Source: Bilophila sp964369665 | Lineage (GTDB): Bacteria; Desulfobacterota; Desulfovibrionia; Desulfovibrionales; Desulfovibrionaceae | Assembly (NCBI GenBank): GCA_964369665.1 | Contig: CAYJFS010000008.1 | Span: 1 to 43,338, forward strand | Reading direction: 5' to 3' | DNA: 43,338 nt | Made by a program: the position numbers and the translations under genes | Shown here: piece by piece, positions 24,310 to 31,626 of the stretch | How the letters are laid out: the number at the start of each line of letters is the position of its first letter | Position numbering within the stretch: the first letter of the stretch is position 1 | Notes under the pieces: model-generated | The model's database searches: none | What the model was told of the DNA's origin: nothing | The model's input: the letters and a program-made list of their open reading frames with translations, nothing else

Positions 24310-24576
24310 ATGAAAGAAAATATTGATATTGAAGTCGAAAATGCAAAAAAAGAATTTTTAAACGATAAAGAAAATATTGAAAAACAAATGAAATTAAAAG
24401 AAATGTTAATTGATTTGTTAACTGATTCAATTAAAAAAGAATTACCAGAAAATATAAAAGTGAATTTTGATGGTTTTTTAGTATTATACAAAGATTATAT
24501 TGTTGAGGTAGAAAGATTAAATACGTTAAATTTAATTTTTGAGGAGGAAAAAACAGATGGAACAAAAGCAAACTAA
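24310..24576 (+). CDS. Small helical protein, 88 aa
   Basis: A charged, helical protein (KENIDIEVENAKKEFLNDKENIEKQ, then LIDLLTDSIKKELPENIKVNF) starting one base after the SbcC-like stop with an AAAGGGGAA ribosome site. It overlaps the RecT start by 20 nt, so it is likely translated with both. No family recognised; perhaps a partner of the ATPase or RecT. Confidence 0.6.
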   Translation: MKENIDIEVENAKKEFLNDKENIEKQMKLKEMLIDLLTDSIKKELPENIKVNFDGFLVLYKDYIVEVERLNTLNLIFEEEKTDGTKAN

Positions 24577-25525
24577 AACAGATAATATGGAATTAGCTAA
24601 AAGAACTGCCGAACAATTAGGGATGGTAGTACCTAAAACTTTAGCAGATAAAGTAATGAACAGTTTAATTGCACAAGAAGAAGATAATCGTTTACGTTTC
24701 CCGGCAAATTATAATGTCGGAAATGCGGTTAAAAGTGCATATCTTAAAATTACTGGGGATTCAAAACTAGCATCATGCGATCAAAAGTCAATAGCACAAT
24801 CATTAGTTCAAATGGCTATATTGGGATTGAATCCAACAAAAACACAATGTTACTTTGTAGCTTATGGAAAACAGTGTACATTAATGCCATCATATTTTGG
24901 TAAAGTTACTGCAACTAAACGTATTCCAAATGTTAAAGATGTGCGTGCAGATGTTATTTATAAAGGAACGGAATACACTTTAGGAGTTGATGCGTTTGGT
25001 AATGATGATATTACAATTACTAAGCCTTGTCCTCTTGATATGCGTTTAGATAATGAAATAATCGGTGCATGGGCAAAAGTTTTCTTTAAGGATGACAGTT
25101 ATTATTGCTCGTTACTAACAATGCAAGATATTCAAAATATGTGGAGTATGGGAAGTGCCAACGGAAAATCAAAAGCACACACTAACTTTAAAGCGGAAAT
25201 GATTAAAAAGTCCGCTATCCATAGAGTTACTAAGATGTATATTAATACATGCAATGACTTTGATGATTACATTGATACATATTCAGAAGTAATGGAAAAT
25301 GAATATAAGGAACATGATGAAAGATTGGATGAGCAAGAAATTGTTATTGAAACACAATCAACACCAGAAGAAAAAGAAACTAAAAAACCAAGAAAACCAA
25401 GAAAATCAAAACAAGTTGTTGAAGAAGTAAAAGAAGAAGTTAAACAAGAGGATAAAGAGGAATCTACAATTATAGAAGCGGAATTTGAGGAAATTGAAGT
25501 TGATGAACTTAATCTCGATTTCTAG
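24557..25525 (+). CDS. recT: RecT single-strand annealing recombinase
   Basis: A 322-aa protein with the RecT core: a helix rich in Ser/Ala (SIAQSLVQMAILGLNP), TKTQCYFVAYG, LMPSYFGKVTATKR and IGAWAKVFF. A charged, Lys/Pro/Glu-rich tail (KKPRKPRKSK) follows from about residue 270. RecT anneals complementary single strands in phage recombination. The start at 24557 is set by GAGGAGG at 24541-24547. It overlaps the MBL-fold gene by 23 nt. Confidence 0.92.
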   Translation: MEQKQTKTDNMELAKRTAEQLGMVVPKTLADKVMNSLIAQEEDNRLRFPANYNVGNAVKSAYLKITGDSKLASCDQKSIAQSLVQMAILGLNPTKTQCYFVAYGKQCTLMPSYFGKVTATKRIPNVKDVRADVIYKGTEYTLGVDAFGNDDITITKPCPLDMRLDNEIIGAWAKVFFKDDSYYCSLLTMQDIQNMWSMGSANGKSKAHTNFKAEMIKKSAIHRVTKMYINTCNDFDDYIDTYSEVMENEYKEHDERLDEQEIVIETQSTPEEKETKKPRKPRKSKQVVEEVKEEVKQEDKEESTIIEAEFEEIEVDELNLDF

Positions 25526-26249
25526 TAGCAGCAAAGGGAACTGTCATATTATGTATGATGGTTCTCAAGGTTTTATGTTTGATTGCGGCATAAGTTTTAG
25601 AGGGTACAATGAGTATGTCGATGATTACAATGTTAAAACAATACTACTATCACATGAGCATAACGATCATGTAAAAGGAATAAAAGAAAATAGTTTGTTA
25701 TTACGTGATTTAAAGGTTATTGGAGAAGAAAAACTATTAAACAAGTTAAATGTTCCGCTTTTAAACAAATGCCCTTTAGAGGACAAAAAAACGATGTTTT
25801 TAAATGGTTGGAACATAGTACCATTTGAAGTTCCGCATGATGTTACTAATTTTGCTTATTTAATGCAAAATATCAAGACCAAACACAGAGTGCTTTATCT
25901 TACCGATTGTGGTAAAATGGAACAGTACACCATAAAAGATATAGATACATTTGTAATTGAAGCAAACTATGATGAAAATTACATCCCTACTGATGATGAA
26001 GAAACAAAACATAAAAGAACATCAAGTAATTACGGACACGCTTCAATACAAGAAACAATAAGGTTTTTAAAGAAGAATGTAAACCACAACACCAAAAACA
26101 TTTTTTTAGTTCATATATCACATTCTTTTAAAGAATACAAGGTATTTGAAAGGATGGTAAGGGAAGAATTACCGGGAGTTGAAAACATTGTTGCTATTTC
26201 TAATCGTTTAGGGCATGGGATCGTACAAAAAAATAAAATTATAGAATAA
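25503..26249 (+). CDS. Metallo-beta-lactamase-fold hydrolase (YycJ/VicX-like), possible exonuclease
   Basis: The 248-aa protein starts MNLISISSSSKGNC, the characteristic opening of YycJ-type MBL proteins, so the start at 25503 is preferred over 25485. Metal-binding motif HEHNDH at 51-56, YLTDCG for the later Asp, and SHSFKEYK near the C-terminus. In phages this gene often lies next to RecT and may supply 5'-3' exonuclease activity, though that is not established. Overlap with recT by 23 nt implies coupled expression. Confidence 0.8.
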   Translation: MNLISISSSSKGNCHIMYDGSQGFMFDCGISFRGYNEYVDDYNVKTILLSHEHNDHVKGIKENSLLLRDLKVIGEEKLLNKLNVPLLNKCPLEDKKTMFLNGWNIVPFEVPHDVTNFAYLMQNIKTKHRVLYLTDCGKMEQYTIKDIDTFVIEANYDENYIPTDDEETKHKRTSSNYGHASIQETIRFLKKNVNHNTKNIFLVHISHSFKEYKVFERMVREELPGVENIVAISNRLGHGIVQKNKIIE

Positions 26250-26260
26250 AGGAGGTAAAT

Positions 26261-26695
26261 ATGTTAAATACATTAATTATTACTGGAAGAATAGTAAGGG
26301 ATATTGATTTAAAATCGGTAGGTAGCAAGGGAACGGATTTGGCAAACGTTACTATTGCAAACAATTATTGGGGTGGAAATGAAAACAAATCTGTATTTGT
26401 TGAATGTGTAGTCTGGGGTAAGCAAGCGTTAACACTAGCTAAGTTTTGTCGAAAAGGGGATGCAGTTACTTTTGAGGGAACATTGATTGATGCTTCTTAT
26501 ACTAAAAATGATGGAACAAAAGTTTATAAAAATGCATTGCAAGTTAAAGCAATACACTTTGAAAATAATAAAAAGAATGATAATAACGAGAACGTGGGAT
26601 ATGATCCTACAATAAAACCAACGGGAAATAACACTTTTGCAAGTGAATTTGCAAGTGATAACCTTATCATAGATAATGATGAATTACCATTTTAA
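26261..26695 (+). CDS. ssb: Single-stranded DNA-binding protein
   Basis: A 144-aa OB-fold protein: LNTLIITGRIVRDIDL, then FVECVVWGKQALTLAKFCRKGD and VTFEGTL, a flexible Asn-rich linker, and the acidic tip ending DNDELPF that binds partner proteins in SSBs. Length and layout match bacterial SSB. It has a GGAGG ribosome site and lies between the MBL gene and Prp in the recombination operon. Confidence 0.93.
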   Translation: MLNTLIITGRIVRDIDLKSVGSKGTDLANVTIANNYWGGNENKSVFVECVVWGKQALTLAKFCRKGDAVTFEGTLIDASYTKNDGTKVYKNALQVKAIHFENNKKNDNNENVGYDPTIKPTGNNTFASEFASDNLIIDNDELPF

Positions 26696-26707
26696 GGAGG
26701 AAATAAA

Positions 26708-27070
26708 GTGATAAATATTAAAATTGATGGAGTAAAAGGAATTTTCAAGGTTTCCGGACATGCAAATAGTAATGTTCCCGGAAAAGATTTGGTTTGTTGT
26801 GCAGTATCAACGCTAGTACAGAATATTAATATTTTTTTAGAGAATGTAAAAGCAGAAGAAGAAAGACAAGAAAAAAAGGGAGTACAAATAAAAAGTTGTG
26901 AATCCGGAATGTATGAAGCACATTTTCCTCTTGATAACTTTTCTATATTATTCTTTTTACAAAACCATGTTAAAATATTCGAGATTCTACAAGAAGATTA
27001 TCCGGAATACGTTAAATTTAACATTAGGTATCAAAAACCTAAAAAACAAAAATCTAAAAACGATGAATAA
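26708..27070 (+). CDS. prp: Prp family ribosomal-processing cysteine protease
   Basis: The 120-aa protein contains SGHA (His18) and GKDLVCCAVS (Cys30), the catalytic pair with the 12-residue His-Cys spacing of Staphylococcus aureus Prp (His22/Cys34). Prp removes the N-terminal LNLQxFA extension of ribosomal protein L27 and, in phage 80alpha, the N-termini of capsid and scaffold. In this phage the same motif occurs on scaffold, capsid and major tail protein, so these are likely substrates. A GTG start is preceded by AAGGAGG. The small terminase overlaps its end by 8 nt. Confidence 0.88.
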   Translation: MINIKIDGVKGIFKVSGHANSNVPGKDLVCCAVSTLVQNINIFLENVKAEEERQEKKGVQIKSCESGMYEAHFPLDNFSILFFLQNHVKIFEILQEDYPEYVKFNIRYQKPKKQKSKNDE

Positions 27071-27701
27071 CGGATTTGATATAGATATTGAGGATATTAA
27101 TGGTTTAGATTTGGAGGACATCGATTTGTCTTTCATTGAAAAAGAAAAAGAAGTAGAAGTATTAAAACACGATGAATCTAGTTACAATCTAGAAAACAAG
27201 CAAAACAAAGCCATAGAGCGTGCTTTTAACAAAGCGGTATCAAATACACCAAATAGCACACTAACAATCCCACAAATGCAAGCTATTGACTTATTCTTAA
27301 AGGGAAACAAGAAAACTGAAATAGCAAAAGCAATAGGAGTATCTAATAGCATGATTAGTAAGTGGTTTAATCATGATAACGAGTTTATGGAAGTTTTAGA
27401 TAAAACCAGAAAAGAAGTGGCAATAGTTAACAAAAACCATTTTCATTCTTTAGTTCCTAAAGCGATAAATAGATTGGATGATATACTGCGTTCAGAGGAA
27501 ACCGATTCAAAAACATTAATGAACGCTATTAAATTAGTGCTGCAAGGTGCGGATATAACACACGTTAAAGAAGATGTTAAACAATACAATCAAACGCAAA
27601 TTGTTATCGCACCACAATACACAATGGATAATCAAGAAGCTAAAGATTTAGGTACAATATCCAACGATGTGATCGATATAGTTTATGAAGAAAGTGATTA
27701 A
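27063..27701 (+). CDS. terS: Terminase small subunit
   Basis: The 212-aa protein has an acidic N-terminal tail, then a HTH (LTIPQMQAIDLFLKGNKKTEIAKAIGV with SNSMISKWFN), a helical oligomerisation region and a short C-terminal domain, the general plan of phBC6A51-type small terminases. It would recognise the packaging site and load the large subunit. It starts 8 nt inside the Prp gene, far (7.7 kb) from the large subunit. A general HTH regulator is the main alternative. Confidence 0.7.
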   Translation: MNNGFDIDIEDINGLDLEDIDLSFIEKEKEVEVLKHDESSYNLENKQNKAIERAFNKAVSNTPNSTLTIPQMQAIDLFLKGNKKTEIAKAIGVSNSMISKWFNHDNEFMEVLDKTRKEVAIVNKNHFHSLVPKAINRLDDILRSEETDSKTLMNAIKLVLQGADITHVKEDVKQYNQTQIVIAPQYTMDNQEAKDLGTISNDVIDIVYEESD

Positions 27702-27714
27702 TTTCACTTTTTTT
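27691..27714 (+). terminator. Rho-independent terminator overlapping the small-terminase end
   Basis: A 7-bp stem AAAGTGA (27691-27697) with TCACTTT (27704-27710), 6-nt loop, T-run to 27714. Confidence 0.7.
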
Positions 27715-27724
27715 ACTTTATCTA

Positions 27725-27754
27725 TTGACAGTACAATATATACTGTGCTAATAT
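27725..27754 (+). promoter_or_regulatory. Promoter with internal palindromic operator (copy 1)
   Basis: TTGACA (27725-27730), 18-bp spacer, TAATAT (27749-27754). ACAGTA-N7-TACTGT spans 27728-27746, overlapping the -35 and filling the spacer. It drives the operon starting at 27796. The leader also has GTTCC/GGAAC arms around 27767-27780. Confidence 0.75.
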
Positions 27755-27795
27755 ATGTTTGTAAAGTTCCAAAGGGAACAAAGGAGGAAAATACA

Positions 27796-28023
27796 ATGAA
27801 AAAAAGAAAGTTGAACAAAGTTAAGGTTTTTGTAGTAGTAAGCACCATCGTATTAGCTTGTATAACACCCGTTCTTGTTACTTGGTGTAATACATCCAGA
27901 GATGTAAAAACGTTTGGAGGAGAAGCGTTTGTATGTGTTTTTCCGGCATTGTTGTATTGCTTATCAAAAAGCATTAAAGAAGTTATTGAAATTGGAGGAG
28001 TTAAAAAATGGGAAAAAGATTAG
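27796..28023 (+). CDS. Small two-helix membrane protein, 75 aa
   Basis: Basic N-terminus (KKRKLNKVK) followed by a membrane helix (VFVVVSTIVLACITPVLV) and a second hydrophobic segment (AFVCVFPALLYCL). Start 27796 is set by AAAGGAGG at 27780-27787. It is the first gene behind the operator-controlled promoter and overlaps the next by 16 nt. Function unknown; superinfection exclusion is a possibility only. Confidence 0.6.
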   Translation: MKKRKLNKVKVFVVVSTIVLACITPVLVTWCNTSRDVKTFGGEAFVCVFPALLYCLSKSIKEVIEIGGVKKWEKD

Positions 28024-28283
28024 AAGAACACGATCTGCAAGAGATTGCAAAATGTTATTACTTTTTCAAACAAGTTAGGGAATCTAAGATTATCAAGCTT
28101 AATACCATTGTGAAAGATTCTGGAATTGTATCATTGAGAACATTTATAAATTGGATGCAAGACTTTGAAAAGGATGAAGTTAGGTATACACGAGGAAAAC
28201 AACAAATATCATTAGCAAAGTTATCAGAATTAAAAAAACATTTAAAATCAAGATTGTTAGATGTTCTTGATTATGGTTATTAA
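28008..28283 (+). CDS. Hypothetical helical protein, 91 aa
   Basis: A basic, helical protein. Residues about 30-60 (KLNTIVKDSGIVSLRTFINWMQDFEKD) could form a small DNA-binding helix-turn-helix but no family is certain. GGAGG precedes the start; it overlaps the previous gene by 16 nt. If it binds DNA, it would be a candidate for the unknown regulator of the two palindromic promoters. Confidence 0.55.
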   Translation: MGKRLEEHDLQEIAKCYYFFKQVRESKIIKLNTIVKDSGIVSLRTFINWMQDFEKDEVRYTRGKQQISLAKLSELKKHLKSRLLDVLDYGY

Positions 28284-28296
28284 AGGAGAAAATAAA

Positions 28297-28740
28297 ATGA
28301 TAAAGGAATTTACAAAAGCGTGGCAAGAAAATAAAGAAGAGTTAAAAAAATATTATTTTGACAAAATTCAAGAAAAAAATGGATATTATTACATCGATTA
28401 TAAAGAAGTTTTTAAAAATTTAATTGAATATGTAATTAATCCATATTTAAAAGAAAATAGAAAATGGGCACTTAGCACAGAAAATATTACAGAAATTGAT
28501 AATGGTGATTATCAAGGTACAAAAATATTTATAACATATAAGGATCTTTATCAACCAGGTTATGATGATTATTTTGTTGCAAACGACTACTATGGTTCAT
28601 GTCCTGGTTGTGATTCACTGCTTTATGCTTTGGACTCTGATAATGATGAAACAAAAGCAAATGATTTGGTATCGTTAAGTTTAGGCTTACTGGAATCAAT
28701 GAAGTTTATTGCAAATGATAATGAAGATTATGGTTATTAG
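28297..28740 (+). CDS. Hypothetical protein with GSCPGCD motif, 147 aa
   Basis: A soluble acidic protein with helix (EFTKAWQENKEELKKYYF) and strands (TKIFITYKDL). The stretch YYGSCPGCDSLLYALDS, containing a CPGC pair, recurs in uncharacterised phage proteins known to me; a metal or redox role is conceivable. Start 28297 with AAAGGAG. Function unknown. Confidence 0.6.
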   Translation: MIKEFTKAWQENKEELKKYYFDKIQEKNGYYYIDYKEVFKNLIEYVINPYLKENRKWALSTENITEIDNGDYQGTKIFITYKDLYQPGYDDYFVANDYYGSCPGCDSLLYALDSDNDETKANDLVSLSLGLLESMKFIANDNEDYGY

Positions 28741-28752
28741 GAGGAAAAAACA

Positions 28753-29016
28753 ATGGATAAAAGCATTAAAGAATTAAAGGCAGTGTTGTTTATATTAGTT
28801 TTCATTTTTGTTGCATTGGGATTGTTGCTATTTGAATGTTTGAATTTGATTAAAGAGAAAGAAGAATTGCAAAATCAAATTTTATCAAAAGACATTAAAT
28901 ACCAAATTATGCAAGAAGAAGAATTATCTGAAGAAAGATTTAATGAATTGGATATTGATGGGGATGGTAAAATTACTTCTCTTGATTATCTACTAGCAAA
29001 GAATGGAGAAAGATAA
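28753..29016 (+). CDS. Membrane-anchored protein with one EF-hand/dockerin-like motif, 87 aa
   Basis: N-terminal membrane helix (AVLFILVFIFVALGLLLFECL, residues about 10-30), a coiled-coil stem, then a single calcium-loop motif LDIDGDGKITSLDYLLAKNG near the C-terminus. This D-x-D-x-D-G-x-I-x-x-x-D spacing matches an EF-hand or half of a type I dockerin. It has a GGAGG ribosome site. A membrane-tethered calcium-loop protein in a phage is unusual. Role unknown. Confidence 0.65.
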   Translation: MDKSIKELKAVLFILVFIFVALGLLLFECLNLIKEKEELQNQILSKDIKYQIMQEEELSEERFNELDIDGDGKITSLDYLLAKNGER

Positions 29017-29017
29017 A

Positions 29018-29242
29018 ATGATTAAAACTGTTGAGGTAAAATGCACAAAAAAAGAATTTGAGAACATTATAACATTAACCGATGATTGGGGATGTATTCA
29101 CGATCGCACCGGGAAATATGAACACGGAAACATTGTAATGTTTGTAGAAGAGCCGACACAAAGATATATAATATTTATGGCTTTTCAAAACAAAGAATGT
29201 GTAACACTAAAACCCAAATTAATTATGGGATGCAAAATATAA
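29018..29242 (+). CDS. Hypothetical protein, 74 aa
   Basis: A small alpha/beta protein (KTVEVKCTKKEFENIITLTDDWG, GNIVMFVEEPTQRYIIFMAF). The start at 29018 is preferred over 29003 because the upstream GGAG is inside the previous gene at a good distance. It starts one base after the preceding stop. No family recognised. Confidence 0.6.
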   Translation: MIKTVEVKCTKKEFENIITLTDDWGCIHDRTGKYEHGNIVMFVEEPTQRYIIFMAFQNKECVTLKPKLIMGCKI

Positions 29243-29254
29243 GGAGAAAAAACA

Positions 29255-29572
29255 ATGGAAGATGCAATTAAATTAATTAAAGAGCTTTATGAAGAAAAAA
29301 TTGAATTACTGAAAAAGGAAAATGAAATTTTAAATGGTAAAATAAGATGTTTAAAGTCAGAAATCGAAAAATTAAAACAAGATAAATTAATTAATGAATT
29401 AGATACTTACCATCTTGAGAAAGTTGGCGAAATTGACATAGAGGAATACCATTCTAAAATATTAATAAAAACTTTTATAAAAAATGGAATTACTGACATG
29501 AATGAGTGGCAAAGAATCACAATATTAGCAAAAAGAATTATGGAGAGAAAAAACAATGAAAGAAATAATTAA
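29255..29572 (+). CDS. Coiled-coil protein, 105 aa
   Basis: The first 50 residues form a strong heptad pattern (ELYEEKIELLKKENEILNGK, then RCLKSEIEKL); the C-terminal half is helical with a Lys-rich tail. Overlaps the next small ORF by 17 nt. Function unknown. Confidence 0.6.
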   Translation: MEDAIKLIKELYEEKIELLKKENEILNGKIRCLKSEIEKLKQDKLINELDTYHLEKVGEIDIEEYHSKILIKTFIKNGITDMNEWQRITILAKRIMERKNNERNN

Positions 29573-29690
29573 TGAAATGTTAGAAATGCAAAGACATCTT
29601 GATAAAGTAATCATGGATGCACAAGGAATTACTTATGATACTGTATCAGTGAAGCAATATTATCAAGCTGTACTTGATGAAATAATTTGA
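29556..29690 (+). CDS. Small hypothetical protein, 44 aa
   Basis: The ORF starts 8-9 nt downstream of GGAGAG and overlaps the preceding gene by 17 nt. The protein is helical (MKEIINEMLEMQRHLDKVI). It ends with TGA, one of the few clear TGA stops. Its stop lies inside the -35 of the following promoter. Confidence 0.5.
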   Translation: MKEIINEMLEMQRHLDKVIMDAQGITYDTVSVKQYYQAVLDEII

Positions 29691-29715
29691 TTTAAACATT
29701 ACTTTGTGATAATAT
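29687..29715 (+). promoter_or_regulatory. Promoter of the HNH endonuclease gene
   Basis: TTGATT (29687-29692), 17-bp spacer, TAATAT (29710-29715) with an upstream TG (extended -10). It directly precedes a homing-endonuclease-like gene. Confidence 0.6.
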
Positions 29716-29741
29716 ATAAAATATAAACAAAGGAGAGTAAA

Positions 29742-30506
29742 ATGAGAATTGACAATCAAGAAAAAAGAACTAAAACAATAGGAGAAGTATATGGTAATTT
29801 AGAAATAATTGGTTGGGTATATACAAGCCAAAAAGAAAATAGACCAATTTGTAAATGTTTATGTGGTGGAGAGACAATTTCAGTTTACGCAGATTTGGTT
29901 AAAGGTAGACATACATCTTGCAAATGTAAAGGAAACATAAGAGCATACAAAAATGGAAAATTAAAAATAAAGGAATATGAGAGAAGTACAAAAAATAAAT
30001 TTTATCAAATGTATGCAGATATTGTTAAAAGAACGACAAACTGTAAAAGTAACTGTTATAAAAGATATGGTGGAAGAGGGATATTAAATAAATTTTCATG
30101 TTTTGAAGATTTTATTGATTATATTATAAAATTAGAAAATTATGATAAGGTAATAATTGATAATTTAAAAATAGATAGAATTGATAATAACGGAAATTAT
30201 GAAATTGGTAATTTAAGATTTGTAACACATAGACAAAATTGCTCTAATAGAGAAATTAATAAAAAAAAGAAAAATAAATACACTGGTGTTGTTTATGATT
30301 ATAAAACAAAAAAATATAGATCTACTATTTATATAAATAAAAAAGCAACATATATAGGAGTTTATAACAATCCAGAAGAAGCAAGGCTTAATTATTTAAA
30401 AAAACTTATAACACTAAATGAAAGTAATATTTATAAAAAAGAAATAATAAAAGAAATAGAGTTATTAGAAAGTGAGTTAATAAATGTTAAAAAAACAAAA
30501 AAATAA
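29742..30506 (+). CDS. HNH homing endonuclease with AP2 domain
   Basis: A 254-aa protein. The N-terminal third has CKCLCGGE and HTSCKCKG, a small zinc-ribbon. The centre carries KIDRIDNNGNYEIGNLRFVT followed by an NCSNR, an HNH-like nuclease core. The C-terminal part (YTGVVYDYKTKKYRSTIYI ... YIGVYNNPEEAR) is an AP2 DNA-binding domain. These are mobile free-standing endonucleases in phages. It has its own promoter and overlaps the next gene by 23 nt, consistent with insertion into the operon. Confidence 0.85.
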   Translation: MRIDNQEKRTKTIGEVYGNLEIIGWVYTSQKENRPICKCLCGGETISVYADLVKGRHTSCKCKGNIRAYKNGKLKIKEYERSTKNKFYQMYADIVKRTTNCKSNCYKRYGGRGILNKFSCFEDFIDYIIKLENYDKVIIDNLKIDRIDNNGNYEIGNLRFVTHRQNCSNREINKKKKNKYTGVVYDYKTKKYRSTIYINKKATYIGVYNNPEEARLNYLKKLITLNESNIYKKEIIKEIELLESELINVKKTKK

Positions 30507-30756
30507 ATGTATTACAATAACTGAACATTATGGAATTAATACACAAATAGAAAAAGCGATTGAAGAACTTAATGAATTAATTATCGAATTAAAAAAAGAA
30601 AAATTTAATAGAAAAGATTTGTTGTCTGAAATTGCAGATGTATATGTTGTTTTAGAACATATTAAATATATTTACAATATTCCCGATGATAAAATTAATA
30701 TGGAAATAGATTACAAATTAAATAGACAACTATTAAGAATTAAGGATGGTTATTAA
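30484..30756 (+). CDS. MazG-like nucleotide pyrophosphohydrolase
   Basis: The 90-aa protein shows the MazG helical pattern: EKAIEELNELIIELKKE, then EIADVYVVLEHIKYIY with E-x-x-D for metal, and K-x-N-R-Q near the end. The family hydrolyses non-canonical NTPs and, in phages, may affect ppGpp or dNTP pools. It overlaps the endonuclease gene by 23 nt and uses no strong ribosome site. Confidence 0.75.
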   Translation: MLKKQKNKCITITEHYGINTQIEKAIEELNELIIELKKEKFNRKDLLSEIADVYVVLEHIKYIYNIPDDKINMEIDYKLNRQLLRIKDGY

Positions 30757-30757
30757 A

Positions 30758-30916
30758 ATGCCTAAAAAAATAATGACAATTAATTATGGAATAATACCAA
30801 TGCACGCAGCGGAAAATGTTGATTGCACAAAGTATAAATACATTGAGTACAACGTTGAACATGACTGTAACATATACCTAGATTTAGAAACAAATGAGTA
30901 TTTGGCAGTTTGGTAA
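30758..30916 (+). CDS. Small hypothetical protein, 52 aa
   Basis: The ORF starts one base after the MazG-like stop, with an AAGGATGG ribosome site. It contains ENVDCTKYKYIEYNVEHDC and ends in YLAVW. The last codons abut the first iteron-like repeat. Function unknown. Confidence 0.5.
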   Translation: MPKKIMTINYGIIPMHAAENVDCTKYKYIEYNVEHDCNIYLDLETNEYLAVW

Positions 30917-30970
30917 AATTCTAGGTAAGAGTTTGCAAACAAAAAATAGAGGTAAAGGAAACGTAACAAT
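30917..30970 (+). repeat. Iteron-like pair upstream of 30986
   Basis: AATTCTAGGTAAGAG at 30917 and, 28 bp on, AATAGAGGTAAAGG followed by CGTAACAA. They match the unit of the array at 31296-31440. Confidence 0.6.
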
Positions 30971-30985
30971 AAAAGGAGAAAAACA

Positions 30986-31258
30986 ATGCAAGAGTGGATA
31001 ATTAATTTTGGTATTTTATGTTTGATTAGTTTCATAAGTCTGGGGATCGGTTATGGTGTAGCAGAAAAAGAATATAAGAGTAAACTTCTTGATAGCATTA
31101 ATGGATCAATAGCACTATGTATGCTATCTTATGAAGTGTTTAAAATACTTAAAGAAGATAACCCGGAAAACGATGATGTTAAAAATAATTATGAAACTTT
31201 AGAAGATGCTTTATTAAATCTTCAACAAATTAAATTTGAATTAGAAAGTAAAAAATAA
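30986..31258 (+). CDS. Single-pass membrane protein, 90 aa
   Basis: An N-terminal membrane helix (WIINFGILCLISFISLGIGYGV, residues about 4-25), then a helical cytosolic part with an acidic loop. AAAGGAG precedes the start. It lies between two groups of the iteron-like repeat. Function unknown. Confidence 0.6.
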   Translation: MQEWIINFGILCLISFISLGIGYGVAEKEYKSKLLDSINGSIALCMLSYEVFKILKEDNPENDDVKNNYETLEDALLNLQQIKFELESKK

Positions 31259-31261
31259 TAT

Positions 31262-31292
31262 AAAAGGAGATCTTGTTGATCTCTTTTTTTTT
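31262..31292 (+). terminator. Rho-independent terminator
   Basis: The core stem GAGATC (31267-31272) pairs with GATCTC (31278-31283), extended by A-T pairs, 5-nt loop, T-run to 31292. Ends the operon begun at 27725. Confidence 0.8.
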
Positions 31293-31295
31293 GAA

Positions 31296-31440
31296 AATTT
31301 TAGGTAAGAAAAACGTAACAAAAATTCTAGGTAAAGAAAAGGTAACAAATTCTAGGTAAGAAATTTCAAACAATTTTTTTAATTTTTTTTATATTAAAAA
31401 ATTCTAGGTCAAAAAAACGTAACAAAAATTACGGATAAAA
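31296..31440 (+). repeat. Iteron-like direct repeat array
   Basis: Copies of a unit opening AATTCTAGGTAAG and closing near CGTAACAAA start at 31296, 31323, 31348, 31400 and, degenerate, 31427. Spacing is 25-27 bp with one 52-bp (double) gap. About 26 bp is 2.5 helical turns. Further copies lie at 30917 and 30945. Region is AT-rich and noncoding; it could be a replication origin or regulator-binding array. Confidence 0.7.
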
Positions 31441-31626
31441 AAATAATAATAAAAAATTAGATATGCAAAATATGTTGATCTCGTTGATCTTGTGATCTGC
31501 TGCACTATCTAAAATAATTAGATACAACAAAACAGAAAAAATAAAAATAAAAAAACTTTTTTTATTGCATATATATAGAACCAACTAGAAAAAAATAAAA
31601 ATATTTAAAAAAGTTATACATTTTTG
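31441..31626 (+). other. Noncoding AT-rich stretch with GATC-containing repeats
   Basis: No gene. GTTGATCTC, GTTGATCTT and GTGATCTG follow one another at 31474-31499, echoing the TTGTTGATCTC in the upstream terminator; the remainder is A/T runs leading to the next promoter. Confidence 0.5.

Noticed and set aside
30917..31440. Repeat array considered as a CRISPR
   Set aside because: Units are degenerate with no spacers of constant length and no cas genes nearby; the pattern fits iterons better.
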